A DNA stretch of 61,415 nt from Nocardiopsis suaedae (GTDB taxonomy: Bacteria; Actinomycetota; Actinomycetes; Streptosporangiales; Streptosporangiaceae), in contig NZ_JAQFWP010000041.1 in the NCBI RefSeq assembly GCF_027706745.1, forward strand, positions 1-61,415. The letters run 5' to 3'. Below, piece by piece: positions 16,877-25,476 of this stretch (the stretch's first letter is position 1; each line of letters begins with the position of its first letter). Made by a program: the position numbers and the translations under genes. The notes beneath the pieces were generated by a model. That model was not told where the DNA came from. It did not search any database and saw only the letters and a program-made list of their open reading frames with translations.

Positions 16877-17452
16877 GTGACGGTGGCCCCCCAAGTCGAG
16901 CGGTGGACCGGAATCGCGGCGCTTTTCATGGCCGCCCTCGTCGTCTTCTACGTCCCGAGCATGCGGATCCGTGCGAACTACCCCGTGTTCAGTACGGATG
17001 CCACGATCACCGGCACCGACGTCTACGACGCCCACATCTCTGTCGGAGTGCAACTGGCCATGGCGCAGGCGGCCGCAGAGACCAACGTTCCCGGCCCCCA
17101 AGTGGGCTTCGCCGCCTGGACTCTGGCGTGCCTGGCGGTCGCCGCGGTTCTCGCGTTCGACCGTCGGTGGACGGCGGTGTTCGTGACCGGCGTCGTGACC
17201 GTGGTCGTGATGACCGTGAACGCGGTGACCGGACCGTCCGAGGCGGCGGACAGGGCCAACGAGGTTCTTCCGTCGGGGTCGGAGGTCAGGGCTCTGGAAG
17301 GAGCCGCGGAACACGATGCCGGCTTCTTCGTGGCGGGTGGTGTGCATCCCTTCGGATACTGGGTGGTGCTCGCGGGGCTCCTGGTCCCGATCGGGTTCAG
17401 CGCGTGGCGTGTTCTGGTCGGCGAGCACGGCCGAGCGCCGACTCCGGAGTGA
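16877..17452 (+). CDS. Hypothetical membrane protein, four TM helices
   Basis: A 191-aa protein not assigned to a family. Hydrophobic segments lie near residues 10-30, 78-95, 98-118 and 162-182. The loop between TM1 and TM2 (about 45 residues, YDAHISVGVQLAMAQAA) and the one between TM3 and TM4 are likely external. It starts at GTG 16877 with only a weak GGGA upstream. Neighbours are the GH114 gene and, convergently, the DUF5685 gene. No function can be given. Confidence 0.6.
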   Translation: MTVAPQVERWTGIAALFMAALVVFYVPSMRIRANYPVFSTDATITGTDVYDAHISVGVQLAMAQAAAETNVPGPQVGFAAWTLACLAVAAVLAFDRRWTAVFVTGVVTVVVMTVNAVTGPSEAADRANEVLPSGSEVRALEGAAEHDAGFFVAGGVHPFGYWVVLAGLLVPIGFSAWRVLVGEHGRAPTPE

Positions 17453-17555
17453 GCACCCCCGGGGGAGCTCTCGGCCGACCCGCAGTGGCGTCGGTTGACC
17501 GGCCCCCGGTGTCTCCTCCGGTGCCGTGGCCGGTCGGGCCACGGCACCGGAGCCA

Positions 17556-18827
17556 TCAGAGGTTGCAGCATTCGCAGCACCGGCAGCACTCACAGCACTC
17601 GCAGACGTTGCACCAGGCATCGCGCGACTTGCCCGACCAAGGGCCGGGGTGGGGGTCCCGGCAGCAGAGCTGGCACGTGCAGAACATGAAGAGCGCGACC
17701 GCGCAGCCGCTGAACAGGCCCCGCTTGTAGGGCTGGTTCAGCGGAGGCGTGTCCCCGCAGCTGCAGCAGGTCTCGCAGCAGTTCCCCTTGCTGTTGCCCG
17801 CCTCGTCGGACGAGCCGGACGAGCCGCCGGTCGTGGCGTAGTCGTCGCCATAGGAGTGGCCGCCGTCGGCCCGCCGGTGCGGGTGCTGCCGGTTCGGGTT
17901 CTGTCCGTGCGGGTGCTGCGGGTACCGGGGATCGTGGTGCGGGTGGCCGTGCTGATAGGGGTCCTGGGGGTATCCGGCCTGAGTGAACGTGCGGTCGACC
18001 GCGCGGCCCAGCTCGTGCCCCAGCAGCGCGTGCACCAGGCGGCCGTCGGTGAACTCGGCCTCCTCCAGCGCCAACCGGACCCCCAGCACGGCGTCGTCGC
18101 ACAGCTCGCGCGCCCGCGCCGGCTCCGTACCGGTCGCGGTCAGCGGGTTCCACGCCCCCTGCTCGCGGTCCCGCTCCCGGTCCTCGACCGCGTCCAGCAG
18201 GTGCGCGATCCGCCCGAACAGGCGGCCCGCCTCCCGCAGCGGCGCGGCGTTGCCCGGCCGCCCGGCCAGCACCGCGGTGTGCGCGAACGCCTCTCCCGTC
18301 GCCTCCTCGGTCGGCCACGTCACCGCCAGCACGTCCGTTCCGGGGCCCGCGGCCTCCTCCGCCCGCTTCTGGCGGTCGAGCACGGCGAGCAGCCCCTCCC
18401 CGTCGAAGCCGAGCGCGCCGCTCGACTCCTGCGCTCCCCGGCGCCACCGGTCGGCCACCCGCCCCGCGAGGGCGCGCACCCCGCGCCTGGCGTACACCCC
18501 GTCGCCGTCGGCGATGTGGTCGGAGATCTTCGCCGAGGCCAGCATGAGCGACACCGACGCCGCCAGCCGCGCCCCCGCCCCGTCGGCCACATCGGCGCCG
18601 CGCATTCCGCGCAGCGGGCACGCACCGGCCCGCCGGGTGCCCGCGCACTCCTCGGCCTGGGCGGCGGCCAGGACCGATACGACGAGCCCGTCGTAGTTGG
18701 TCGCGACCCGCGAGGCCTGACCGTGGTCGTCCCTCAGGGTCAGACACAGGCCGCACATGTGGGACATCCACTCCTCCGCGAGTCCTCCGGGGAGGGAGTG
18801 CCGACAGGGACGCAGGATTCCGAACAC
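17556..18827 (-). CDS. DUF5685 family protein with Cys-rich tail
   Basis: A 423-aa protein of unknown function. The N-terminus has the DUF5685 signature MFGILRPCRH, then HMCGLCLTLRDDHG and NYDGLVVSVL. Residues up to about 285 form a helical core with further conserved Cys (CAGTRRAGACPL). A Pro/His/Gly-rich linker (near 286-345) leads to a short hydrophobic stretch (GCAVALFMFCTCQLCC) and a terminal CxxCxxCC array ending CCECCNL. The core matches the family; the His-rich linker and Cys tail look like an added metal-binding or membrane-associated module. Nothing nearby suggests a pathway. Divergent from the ABC1 kinase gene. Confidence 0.8.
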   Translation of the reverse strand: MFGILRPCRHSLPGGLAEEWMSHMCGLCLTLRDDHGQASRVATNYDGLVVSVLAAAQAEECAGTRRAGACPLRGMRGADVADGAGARLAASVSLMLASAKISDHIADGDGVYARRGVRALAGRVADRWRRGAQESSGALGFDGEGLLAVLDRQKRAEEAAGPGTDVLAVTWPTEEATGEAFAHTAVLAGRPGNAAPLREAGRLFGRIAHLLDAVEDRERDREQGAWNPLTATGTEPARARELCDDAVLGVRLALEEAEFTDGRLVHALLGHELGRAVDRTFTQAGYPQDPYQHGHPHHDPRYPQHPHGQNPNRQHPHRRADGGHSYGDDYATTGGSSGSSDEAGNSKGNCCETCCSCGDTPPLNQPYKRGLFSGCAVALFMFCTCQLCCRDPHPGPWSGKSRDAWCNVCECCECCRCCECCNL

Positions 18828-19234
18828 CAGACCACGACCTCATCCGTTGACACCACGGTCCCGGACCGCCTGGGGACCGCGAGTTGGGCAACGGTGTTGG
18901 ACGCCGGGAACCCGGCGGAGGTTCCGAAAAGACAGCGCCCTCGCGGAAGTGTCCTCCACACGTCGGAGCCGCCCCGCCCGGCGCTCCCGCACCGGGGCCC
19001 ACAATCTCACCCTTGCGAGCGAGATTCCGGGCGTCGTCTCGTCCGGCCACCGTCGCCGGCTCTACGCTGTCGGCGTGCGCGCACCGTGCCCACGCGGCCG
19101 CGGAACCGTGCCGACGGTGCGGGCTGGGGCGCCCGCTCCGCGCCCCACCCGTCGGGGGCGATCCGCGACCCGTGTCGATGACGCCCCACAGGGGCCCTGG
19201 TGCGCCCACGCGGCGCCGATCCTGGAGGACGCCG
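18828..19234. other. Intergenic region, DUF5685/ABC1 kinase
   Basis: A 407-bp divergent intergenic region. Open frames across it are Arg/Pro-rich antisense-type noise. I see no strong palindrome, terminator or promoter pair. It must contain the two divergent promoters. Confidence 0.5.
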
Positions 19235-21208
19235 ATGGACCTGCTCGGCCTGATCATGCTCGCCCTGTTCACGGCGGTGATCAGCGCGCTCGCACGCAGG
19301 ACGCTCGGTGTCCCGATCGGCTGGCCGCGCACGATCCTGGTCGCCCTGACCGTGCTCACCTTCGCCTACGGGGCGGCGATGGTCCTGGTGCGGGCGTCCG
19401 GCCTGCCGTTCACCGTCGAGGCGGCCCAGGAGTCCCCGGCCCCCTACATGCTGCTGGCCGGGCTGGCCGTCGTCTGGGTCTTCCTGTTCGGACTCATCGC
19501 GCTGGTGCTGCTGGAGCTGTTCCTGCCGACCGGCACCCTGCCCCCGGCGCTGTCGCTGGTCACCGGGTGGAAGGCGCGCCGCCGCCGGGCCCGGAGGTAC
19601 GCGCGGATCACCGCCATCGCGGTCAAGCACGGCCTCGGCGGGTACCTGCGCGGCCGCCGCCGCACCGCCCCGGCGCAGGGCATGGCCAAGACGGCGCGCT
19701 CGCTCACCGCGGCGCTCAACGAGGCGGGCGTGGCGTTCATCAAGTTCGGCCAGATGCTCTCCACCCGCCCTGACCTGGTCCCGGAGGCGTTCACCCGGGA
19801 GCTGTCGGCGCTGCAGACCCGTGCCGACCCCGAGCCGTGGCCGCGCATCGAGCGCGCGGTCGCCGACGCCCTCGGGCGGCCGGTCGGGGAGGTCTTCGCG
19901 TCGGTGGACCCCGAACCGCTGGCCGCCGCCTCGGTCGCCCAGGTGCACGCCGCCGAGCTGCGCGACGGCACCCGGGTGGTGCTCAAGGTGCAGCGCCCGG
20001 GGGCGCAGCGGCAGGTCGAGGCGGACATGGACATCCTGCTGCGGCTGGGCCGCAGGCTGGAGCGCTCGACGGCCTGGGGTGCGGCGCTGGGCGTGCAGCG
20101 GCTCACCGAGGGGTTCGCGGCCTCGCTCGAAGAGGAGCTGGACTACCGCGTGGAGCTGGACAACATGCGGGCGGTCGCCGCGGAGGTGGACGGGGACCGC
20201 GTGCGCGTGCCCGGCGTCCACCCCGAGTACTCCTCGCGCACCCTGCTGGTGATGGAGCGGGTCGAGGGCGTCCCGGTGGGCGACGCCGGGCCGGTGCTGT
20301 CCGCCTTCACCGGCGCCGAGCGCCGCGAGACCGCCGAACGCCTGGTCGGCGAGGTGCTGCGGCAGATCTCGGTGAGCGGCGTCTTCCACGCGGACCTGCA
20401 CATGGGCAACATCCTCATCGCCCCCGACGGAGGGCTGGCCATGCTCGACTTCGGGTCGGTCGGCCGGCTGGACAGCGGCGCCCGCACCACCCTGGGGCTG
20501 CTGCTCGCGGCGGTGGACCGGGACGACGCCATCGGCGCGACCGACGCCCTGGTGGACCTGCTGGGCCGCCCCGACGGCCTGGACGAGCGGCGCCTGGAGC
20601 GGGAGGTGGGCCAGCTGATGCTGCGCTACCGGCCGGGTCTGGGCGGCCGGGGGAGCGCGGAGATGTTCGCCGAGCTGTTCCCGGTGGTCCTGGGCCACGG
20701 GTTCGCGGTCCCGCCGCAGGTCGCCGCGGCCTTCCGGGCGCTGACGGCGCTGCAGGGCACGGCGGCCGCGATCAGCCCCGACCTCGACCTGATCCAGGCG
20801 GCCCGGAGGCAGGGCCGCCTGCTCGCGGACGAGGCGATGTCGGGCGCCGCCCTGCGGGAGTCGCTGGAGGCGCGGCTGATGTCGCTGCTGCCGACTCTGC
20901 AGCGGCTGCCCCGCCGGGTCGACAGGATCACCGAGGACCTGGAGGAGGGCCGGTTCACCGTGACGGTCCGCCCCTTCGCCGACCCGGAGGGCCGGCGGTT
21001 CCTGACCGGCCTGGTGCGCCAAGTGGTGCTGGCGGCGATGGCGGCGACCGCCGTCCTGGGCGCGATCCTCCTGATCACCAGCGACCAGGGCCCGATGATG
21101 GCGCCGAACGTGCCGCTGTACGCCTTCGTCGGCGGAGTCCTGCTGTTCGTCGGGTGCGTCCTGGCGCTGCGGGCACTGGTGCTGGTCTTCCGAAACGACC
21201 GCCCGTGA
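19235..21208 (+). CDS. ABC1/UbiB (AarF) family atypical kinase
   Basis: A 657-aa member of the ADCK/UbiB family. Three to four N-terminal membrane segments (residues about 1-105) are unusual and precede the kinase-like core. The KxGQ motif reads FIKFGQMLSTRPDLVP near 168-183, followed by ASVAQVHAAELRDG, the ATP-site Lys in VVLKVQRPG near 248, FHADLHMGNILI near 384 and LDFGSVGRL near 404. Two C-terminal TM helices end the protein. Family members bind ATP and support lipid or quinone biosynthesis; the role here is not known. GGAGGA lies 5 nt before ATG 19235, which rules out the longer frame. Confidence 0.9.
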   Translation: MDLLGLIMLALFTAVISALARRTLGVPIGWPRTILVALTVLTFAYGAAMVLVRASGLPFTVEAAQESPAPYMLLAGLAVVWVFLFGLIALVLLELFLPTGTLPPALSLVTGWKARRRRARRYARITAIAVKHGLGGYLRGRRRTAPAQGMAKTARSLTAALNEAGVAFIKFGQMLSTRPDLVPEAFTRELSALQTRADPEPWPRIERAVADALGRPVGEVFASVDPEPLAAASVAQVHAAELRDGTRVVLKVQRPGAQRQVEADMDILLRLGRRLERSTAWGAALGVQRLTEGFAASLEEELDYRVELDNMRAVAAEVDGDRVRVPGVHPEYSSRTLLVMERVEGVPVGDAGPVLSAFTGAERRETAERLVGEVLRQISVSGVFHADLHMGNILIAPDGGLAMLDFGSVGRLDSGARTTLGLLLAAVDRDDAIGATDALVDLLGRPDGLDERRLEREVGQLMLRYRPGLGGRGSAEMFAELFPVVLGHGFAVPPQVAAAFRALTALQGTAAAISPDLDLIQAARRQGRLLADEAMSGAALRESLEARLMSLLPTLQRLPRRVDRITEDLEEGRFTVTVRPFADPEGRRFLTGLVRQVVLAAMAATAVLGAILLITSDQGPMMAPNVPLYAFVGGVLLFVGCVLALRALVLVFRNDRP

Positions 21209-21251
21209 GACCCGGGGTGCGGGCGCGAGCGGGGCGCCGCCCCCGCGAAGC

Positions 21252-21275
21252 GGCCCCGGCCGAAGGGCCGGGGCC
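21252..21275. terminator. Bidirectional terminator
   Basis: GGCCCCGGCC, loop GAAG, GGCCGGGGCC: a perfect 10-bp stem between the convergent ABC1 kinase and Hsp20 genes. Confidence 0.75.
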
Positions 21276-21294
21276 TGTGCGGCGGTCTCCGGTC

Positions 21295-21717
21295 TCAGCC
21301 CCTGATCCGGGCGCGGGTCCCGCCGTCGCCGACCTCGATCTTGCGCGGCTTGGCCTGCTCGGCGACCGGGATGACCACGGTGAGCACACCGCCGTCGTAA
21401 TCGGCCCTGATCCGGTCGGTGTCGAGGGTCTCGCCCAGGAACAGCTGACGGGAGAAGGACCCCGTCGGGCGCTCGCTCACCACGGTCTCGCGCCCCTCGG
21501 TCCGCTCGGGGGCGGGCCGCTCGGCCCTGACCGTCAGCACGTCGCGCTCGACCTGGAGGTCGATGCTGCCGGCCGCGACCCCCGGCATGTCGAAGTGGAT
21601 GACGAACTCGTCGCCTTCGCGGTAGGCGTCCATCGGCATGACCGCCGGACGGGCCTCGTTGAACACCCGCTGGGTCAGGCGGTCGAACTCGCGGAAGGGA
21701 TCGGTGCGCATCAGCAT
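21295..21717 (-). CDS. Hsp20/alpha-crystallin small heat-shock protein
   Basis: A 140-aa small chaperone that should hold unfolding proteins in a refoldable state. The alpha-crystallin domain spans about residues 27-125, with DEFVIHFDMPGVAAGSIDLQ, an ERTEGRETVVSERPTGSFSR loop, and the conserved beta9 segment DYDGGVLTVVIP. GGAGG precedes the start; a second Met two codons on is an alternative. I looked for HAIR/CIRCE-like operators upstream (21718-21790) and found no convincing match, so regulation is not deduced. Confidence 0.93.
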   Translation of the reverse strand: MLMRTDPFREFDRLTQRVFNEARPAVMPMDAYREGDEFVIHFDMPGVAAGSIDLQVERDVLTVRAERPAPERTEGRETVVSERPTGSFSRQLFLGETLDTDRIRADYDGGVLTVVIPVAEQAKPRKIEVGDGGTRARIRG

Positions 21718-21992
21718 CCCTCGCCACCTCCTCGTGGAGTAGACAACGTTGATGCGCTTGCACTCTTGGTTTCTACCGGAAGCGGGCCGGGGGAAAACAC
21801 CTTCTTCGGGGCAGAGGAACCCCGACAGAGGGCCCGATTCACAACGCGGCCGGAGCGGGGAGGAAGTGCGCCTGGAAGGGGGCGTCTCCTGGGAGCGAGC
21901 CGGGAGCGCTCGAAGGGGAACACCGGAGTCTCCGTCCTATGGGAAGGAGGCCCGCGCCGCTACTAGGTCCTGTCCGGACTCCCTCCCGCCCG

Positions 21993-22127
21993 GCCCCTCC
22001 GTCGTTGATCTCGGGGAAGTCGGGCTCATGACGGCGCTCTTAAGCCCGACTTCCCCGAGATCAACGGGGATCCGGGTCGGTGGGGCCGCGGGAGGACCGC
22101 GACTCGGCGGGACACCGCAGAACTCCG
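21993..22127. repeat. Dispersed hairpin element, copy 1
   Basis: A 24-bp perfect inverted repeat (22003-22026 and 22043-22066, 16-bp loop) is followed by a 63-bp conserved tail ending gcagaactccg at 22127. The same layout occurs at 27208-27340. The two tails match at 57 of 63 positions, while the inner stem sequences differ but remain self-complementary. No coding potential. Confidence 0.85.
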
Positions 22128-22269
22128 GACATCACACCGAGGGTGGGGACATTCGCCGTGTGAGTGACGAACGCGGCCCCGACGGTGCCGGGAGCGGGGG
22201 AGGAGCCGACGCCGGGAGGCCCGGGGCGCGTCCCGACTCGCCCCGGCCGACCGGTGTCAGAACCAAGCG

Positions 22270-22305
22270 AAGGGCCCTGGTCGGCTCTTACCGACCAGGG
22301 CCCTT
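22270..22305 (-). terminator. Terminator of tRNA-Arg
   Basis: A perfect 15-bp stem (22270-22284 and 22291-22305) with a 6-base loop, 10 bp past the 3' end of the minus-strand tRNA. Confidence 0.85.
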
Positions 22306-22314
22306 CGGCTCCTG

Positions 22315-22387
22315 CGCACTCGGGAGGATTCGAACCCCCAACCTTCTGATCCGTAGTCAGATGCTCTATCCATTGAGCTACGAGTGC
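22315..22387 (-). tRNA. tRNA-Arg (ACG anticodon)
   Basis: A 73-nt cloverleaf on the minus strand. The acceptor stem is GCACTCG/CGAGTGC, the D arm has AGCTCAATGG, the anticodon loop is CTACGGA (anticodon ACG, read as ICG for CGU/CGC/CGA codons), and the T arm contains GGTTCGAATCC. The CCA end is not encoded. A terminator hairpin follows. A minus-strand TAGAGT at 22443-22448 is a possible -10. Confidence 0.96.
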
Positions 22388-22500
22388 CTGTTTTCTCTTG
22401 TGTCCGCCCTGGTGGAGGCTGTCCTCCCGGGCGACGTCTAAGACTCTACCACGGGCTGCGGCGCGCTTTGACCGCATTATTCGCGTGCCGGGGCGGGAGG

Positions 22501-22545
22501 GGCGGCGCCCAGGCCCCGCGGAGGGGCCGGGGCCCAGACGCCGCC
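22501..22545 (-). terminator. Terminator after pectate lyase
   Basis: Nested GC-rich hairpin: GGCGGCG (22501-22507) pairs with CGCCGCC (22539-22545), enclosing a GGCCCC/GGGGCC stem. It starts 14 bp past the pectate lyase stop. Confidence 0.6.
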
Positions 22546-22558
22546 GGTGGACGGGCGG

Positions 22559-23593
22559 CTAGGCCTGTGGGCCCGCGCCCCCGGAGACGATGGAGGGGAT
22601 CTCCTCCGCCGGGTCCAGCGTGTAGTCGTACGGCGGGTCGTCCACGGAGCCCTCGGTCGCCGGGGAGCCCGAGTCGTCGTAGACGTTGTCCCGCTCCACC
22701 AGCTCTCCCGGGCCGGAGCTGCCGTAGCCGACCTCGGTCGGGGTGTCCACGCCCTGGAAGTAGTTGCCCTCCACCAGCACCTGGGCGCCCATCGTGGACG
22801 CCACCCCGTACTCGGCGTTGTCCACGTAGTAGTTGTTGAACACGTGGGCGCTGGCCGAGAACCGCACCCGCGGGTGGCGGGTGTCGGTGCCGTCGAAGAA
22901 GTTGTGGTGGTAGGTCACCCGCAGGTGGCCCCGGTCCTCGGTGTGGTCGTCGCTGTGGCCGAGCAGCATCGTCTTGTCGTGGTCGAAGAAGCGGTTCCAC
23001 GAGACCGTGACGAAGTCCGACTCGCGCTTGATGTCGACCGCGCCGTCGTCGCCGTTGCTGAAGGCGTTGTGGTCGACCCAGATGTTGGTCGCCCCCTCCT
23101 GCACGTTGATCGCGTCGTCGTCCCAGCCGTCGAAGTTGAGGTTGCGGATGACGACGTTCTCGACGCCGCTCAGGTCGAAGCCGCCGCCGGTGATGGTCGC
23201 CGTGCCGTCGCCGACGATGGTGGTGTTCGATCCGACGTCGTTCATGCCCGACAGGTCGATGTCGCCGGTCACCTCCACCACGGCGGCCCCGTCGCCGGAG
23301 ACGGCGTCGAGCAGCGCGTCGGCGTCGGAGACCTGGACGGTCTCGCCGCCTTCGCCGCCGGTGGTGCCGCCGTCCTCGGAGGCCCAGCCGACCGGGGCGT
23401 CGGCGAGCGGGGAGCCGGCGTCCTGAGCGGTGTCCTGGGCGCCGGCCGGCGCCGCCGTGTCGCCCCCGCCCGTGGGCAGGGCCAGGGCGAGCGCCGCGAC
23501 CGCGCCGACGCCGAGGGCGGCGGCGCCGGCGGTGGCGGCCGCCTTCGGGCGGCCGCGCCGGGGGCGGGTGTGCGCGGGCTGTTGAGACTGCAT
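22559..23593 (-). CDS. Secreted pectate lyase (PL1)
   Basis: A 344-aa exported enzyme cleaving polygalacturonate by beta-elimination. A signal peptide with an Arg-rich start and Ala/Leu core spans about residues 1-40, followed by a low-complexity linker. The parallel beta-helix has NIWVDHNAFS, then DIKRESDFVTVSWN, TYHHNFFDG and the RHPRVRF catalytic-Arg motif near the middle, all hallmarks of polysaccharide lyase family 1. GAGGAG precedes the ATG. Two LacI-type palindromes lie upstream, so pectin or sugar control is expected. It may act with the GH43 and GH114 enzymes on plant or microbial polymers. Confidence 0.92.
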   Translation of the reverse strand: MQSQQPAHTRPRRGRPKAAATAGAAALGVGAVAALALALPTGGGDTAAPAGAQDTAQDAGSPLADAPVGWASEDGGTTGGEGGETVQVSDADALLDAVSGDGAAVVEVTGDIDLSGMNDVGSNTTIVGDGTATITGGGFDLSGVENVVIRNLNFDGWDDDAINVQEGATNIWVDHNAFSNGDDGAVDIKRESDFVTVSWNRFFDHDKTMLLGHSDDHTEDRGHLRVTYHHNFFDGTDTRHPRVRFSASAHVFNNYYVDNAEYGVASTMGAQVLVEGNYFQGVDTPTEVGYGSSGPGELVERDNVYDDSGSPATEGSVDDPPYDYTLDPAEEIPSIVSGGAGPQA

Positions 23594-23727
23594 CGAGGAG
23601 ACTCCTCGTATTCGGGGACAGGGGCCGGGAAGCGCGCCCGGGCGGGTACCGCCGCGGTGGGGGCGCGGGGCGACCGGAACGCCGCCGGGTCATCGGCGGA
23701 TCGTCGGCCGAGGGGCCGCCCGGGGAA

Positions 23728-23741
23728 GGAAATCGCTTTCC
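23728..23741. promoter_or_regulatory. LacI-type operator of pectate lyase
   Basis: GGAAATCGCTTTCC: GGAAA and TTTCC arms around a CG centre, the typical LacI/CcpA-like operator form. It is 135 bp before the pectate lyase start. A second AAGCGCTT core is at 23834-23841 within ttaagcgctttcc, and GGGAAA/TTTCCC flanks lie between them. Together they suggest two repressor sites. Confidence 0.6.
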
Positions 23742-23952
23742 CGATGCAGGGGACGCTACGGCGGCACTGGAACCCTGTCAAGGGAGGGAAAAGTCGTCGA
23801 TTTCCCCTGGTAAGCGGCGTTCCGAAATGAGTTAAGCGCTTTCCAATTCCTGGTCGGAAGTCCCGAATCGGGAGGGCGGTCGGATACGGGGCGCGCTCGT
23901 CCGGTTCCGGTCCGCAGCGGCCGGCCCAAGGATCCCGTGCGCCGTGGGACCA

Positions 23953-24028
23953 GGGGGCGCCGTGGGGTCCAGACGGCGCGAACGCGTCAGTGGAACGCGC
24001 CGCACCGCCCTTGGACCCCGGCGCCCCC
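23953..24028 (-). terminator. Long hairpin after GABA aminotransferase
   Basis: Arms at 23953-23971 and 24012-24028 pair over 17 bp with a 2-base bulge. An inner GGCGCG/CGCGCC stem lies within the spacer. It begins 8 bp past the aminotransferase stop and is probably its terminator. Confidence 0.6.
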
Positions 24029-24036
24029 GGTGCCCG

Positions 24037-25317
24037 TCAGGCGGAGGCGTCGGCCAGCGCCTCCGACCAGAGCGCCAGCGCCTCGTCGATCTGGTCGGCG
24101 TCGACCACCAGCGGCGGGATCATCCGCACCACGTTCCCGTGCGGTCCGCAGGTCAGCAGCAGCAGACCGCGCTCGGTCGCCGCCTTGTGCGCCTTCGTCG
24201 CCGTCTCGGTGTCGGGCGACCCGTCCGGCGTGGTGAACTCGCTGGCGGCCATCAGCCCGAGCCCGCGCACGTCGCCCACGCGCGCGTGCCCCTCGGCCGC
24301 CTTGCGCAGCCCCGTCAGCAGCCGCTCGCCGTTCCGGGCCGCGTTCTCCACCAGCCCTTCCTCCCGGATGACCTCCAGGGTGGCCAGCGCCGCCGCGCAC
24401 GCCACCGCGTTGCCGCCGTAGGTGCCGCCCTGCGACCCGGGCCAGGCGCGCTCCATGATGCTCTCCGGCGCCGCGATCGCCGACAGCGGGAACCCGCTCG
24501 CCAGGCCCTTCGCGGTGATCACGACGTCCGGCCGGACCGCCGCGTGCTCGTGCCCCCAGAACCTGCCGGTGCGCCCGAACCCGGTCTGCACCTCGTCGGC
24601 GACCAGCAGGATCCCGTGCTCGTCGGCGCGCCGCCGCAGCCCCTCCAGGAAGGCCGGGGGCACCGGCACGTACCCGCCCTCGCCCAGGACCGGCTCGATG
24701 AAGAACGCCGCGGTGTCCTTGGGCGAGGTGACCGTCGCGAACATGTAGTCCAGTTCGGCCAGCGCGTACTCGACCGCCTGCTCCTCGTTCATCCCCAGCC
24801 GGTAGGCGTACGGGAACGGCGCGACCGCCACCCCCGGCATGAGCGGCCCGATCCCCGCGCGGATCTTGGTGCCGGAGGTGGTGAGCGACGCGGCGGCCAT
24901 CGTGCGCCCGTGGAAGGAGCCCTCGAACACGACCGCGTTCTGCCGCCCCGTCGCCTGGCGGGCCAGCCGCAGCGCCGCCTCGACCGCCTCGCTGCCCGAG
25001 TTGACGTAGAAGAGGCGGTCCAGCCCTTCGGGCAGCACCGAGCCCAGCTCCTCGGTGAGCCGCAGCAGCGGCCGGTGCATGACCGTGGTGTACTGCCCGT
25101 GGATGAGGGTGCCGACCTGCTTCTGCGCGGCCTCCACCACCTTGGGGTGGCAGTGGCCCGTGCTCGTGACCCCGATACCGGCGGTGAAGTCCAGGTAGCG
25201 GCGGCCGTCCTCGTCGTAGATGTGCACGCCCTCGCCGCGTGCGGCGAGGACCGGTGTGGCCTGCTTCAGGACCGGGGACAGCCGGGCCGACTGCTCGACC
25301 ATGCGCGCGAACCTCAT
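24037..25317 (-). CDS. gabT: 4-aminobutyrate aminotransferase
   Basis: A 426-aa class III PLP-dependent aminotransferase that moves the amino group of GABA to 2-oxoglutarate, giving succinate semialdehyde. Visible motifs are the PLP phosphate site NSGSEAVEAAL near 106-116, the FEGSFHGRT loop, the PLP-ring Asp near 241 (DEVQTGFGRTG) and the Schiff-base Lys near 270 (ITAKGLASGFPLSA). It diverges from the succinate-semialdehyde dehydrogenase gene, which takes its product. Other omega-amino acids are possible substrates. A 14-bp palindrome lies just before the start codon and could be a regulator site. Confidence 0.9.
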   Translation of the reverse strand: MRFARMVEQSARLSPVLKQATPVLAARGEGVHIYDEDGRRYLDFTAGIGVTSTGHCHPKVVEAAQKQVGTLIHGQYTTVMHRPLLRLTEELGSVLPEGLDRLFYVNSGSEAVEAALRLARQATGRQNAVVFEGSFHGRTMAAASLTTSGTKIRAGIGPLMPGVAVAPFPYAYRLGMNEEQAVEYALAELDYMFATVTSPKDTAAFFIEPVLGEGGYVPVPPAFLEGLRRRADEHGILLVADEVQTGFGRTGRFWGHEHAAVRPDVVITAKGLASGFPLSAIAAPESIMERAWPGSQGGTYGGNAVACAAALATLEVIREEGLVENAARNGERLLTGLRKAAEGHARVGDVRGLGLMAASEFTTPDGSPDTETATKAHKAATERGLLLLTCGPHGNVVRMIPPLVVDADQIDEALALWSEALADASA

Positions 25318-25324
25318 TCCGTAG

Positions 25325-25338
25325 GATTGTTGACAATC
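25325..25338. promoter_or_regulatory. GntR-like palindrome between gabT and gabD
   Basis: GATTGTTGACAATC has 6-bp arms (GATTGT/ACAATC) around TG, like operators of FCD-type GntR repressors. It includes a perfect TTGACA (25330-25335), a -35 hexamer for the plus-strand dehydrogenase, and lies 8 bp from the gabT start codon. One bound repressor could block both genes. Confidence 0.55.
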
Positions 25339-25476
25339 GACGGCGCTATGGAATCATCCGCCTGGGGCGGTGTCCAGACCGCGCTCTCCCGGGTCCCCCT
25401 ACCCGCGGCCCCGTTAGCGAACCCGGTCCGCTGGGAAGGGGGCGGGCAGCGACGAGGATGAGGGAGCGGCAGACCG

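Noticed and set aside
19007-21763. Long minus-strand frame over the ABC1 kinase gene
   Set aside because: It is antisense to a gene with all ABC1 motifs and a perfect SD, and it crosses into Hsp20 and intergenic DNA.
21718-21790. HspR/CIRCE-type heat-shock operator before Hsp20
   Set aside because: Only partial matches (for example cttgcactcttgg). No proper inverted repeat with the known spacing.
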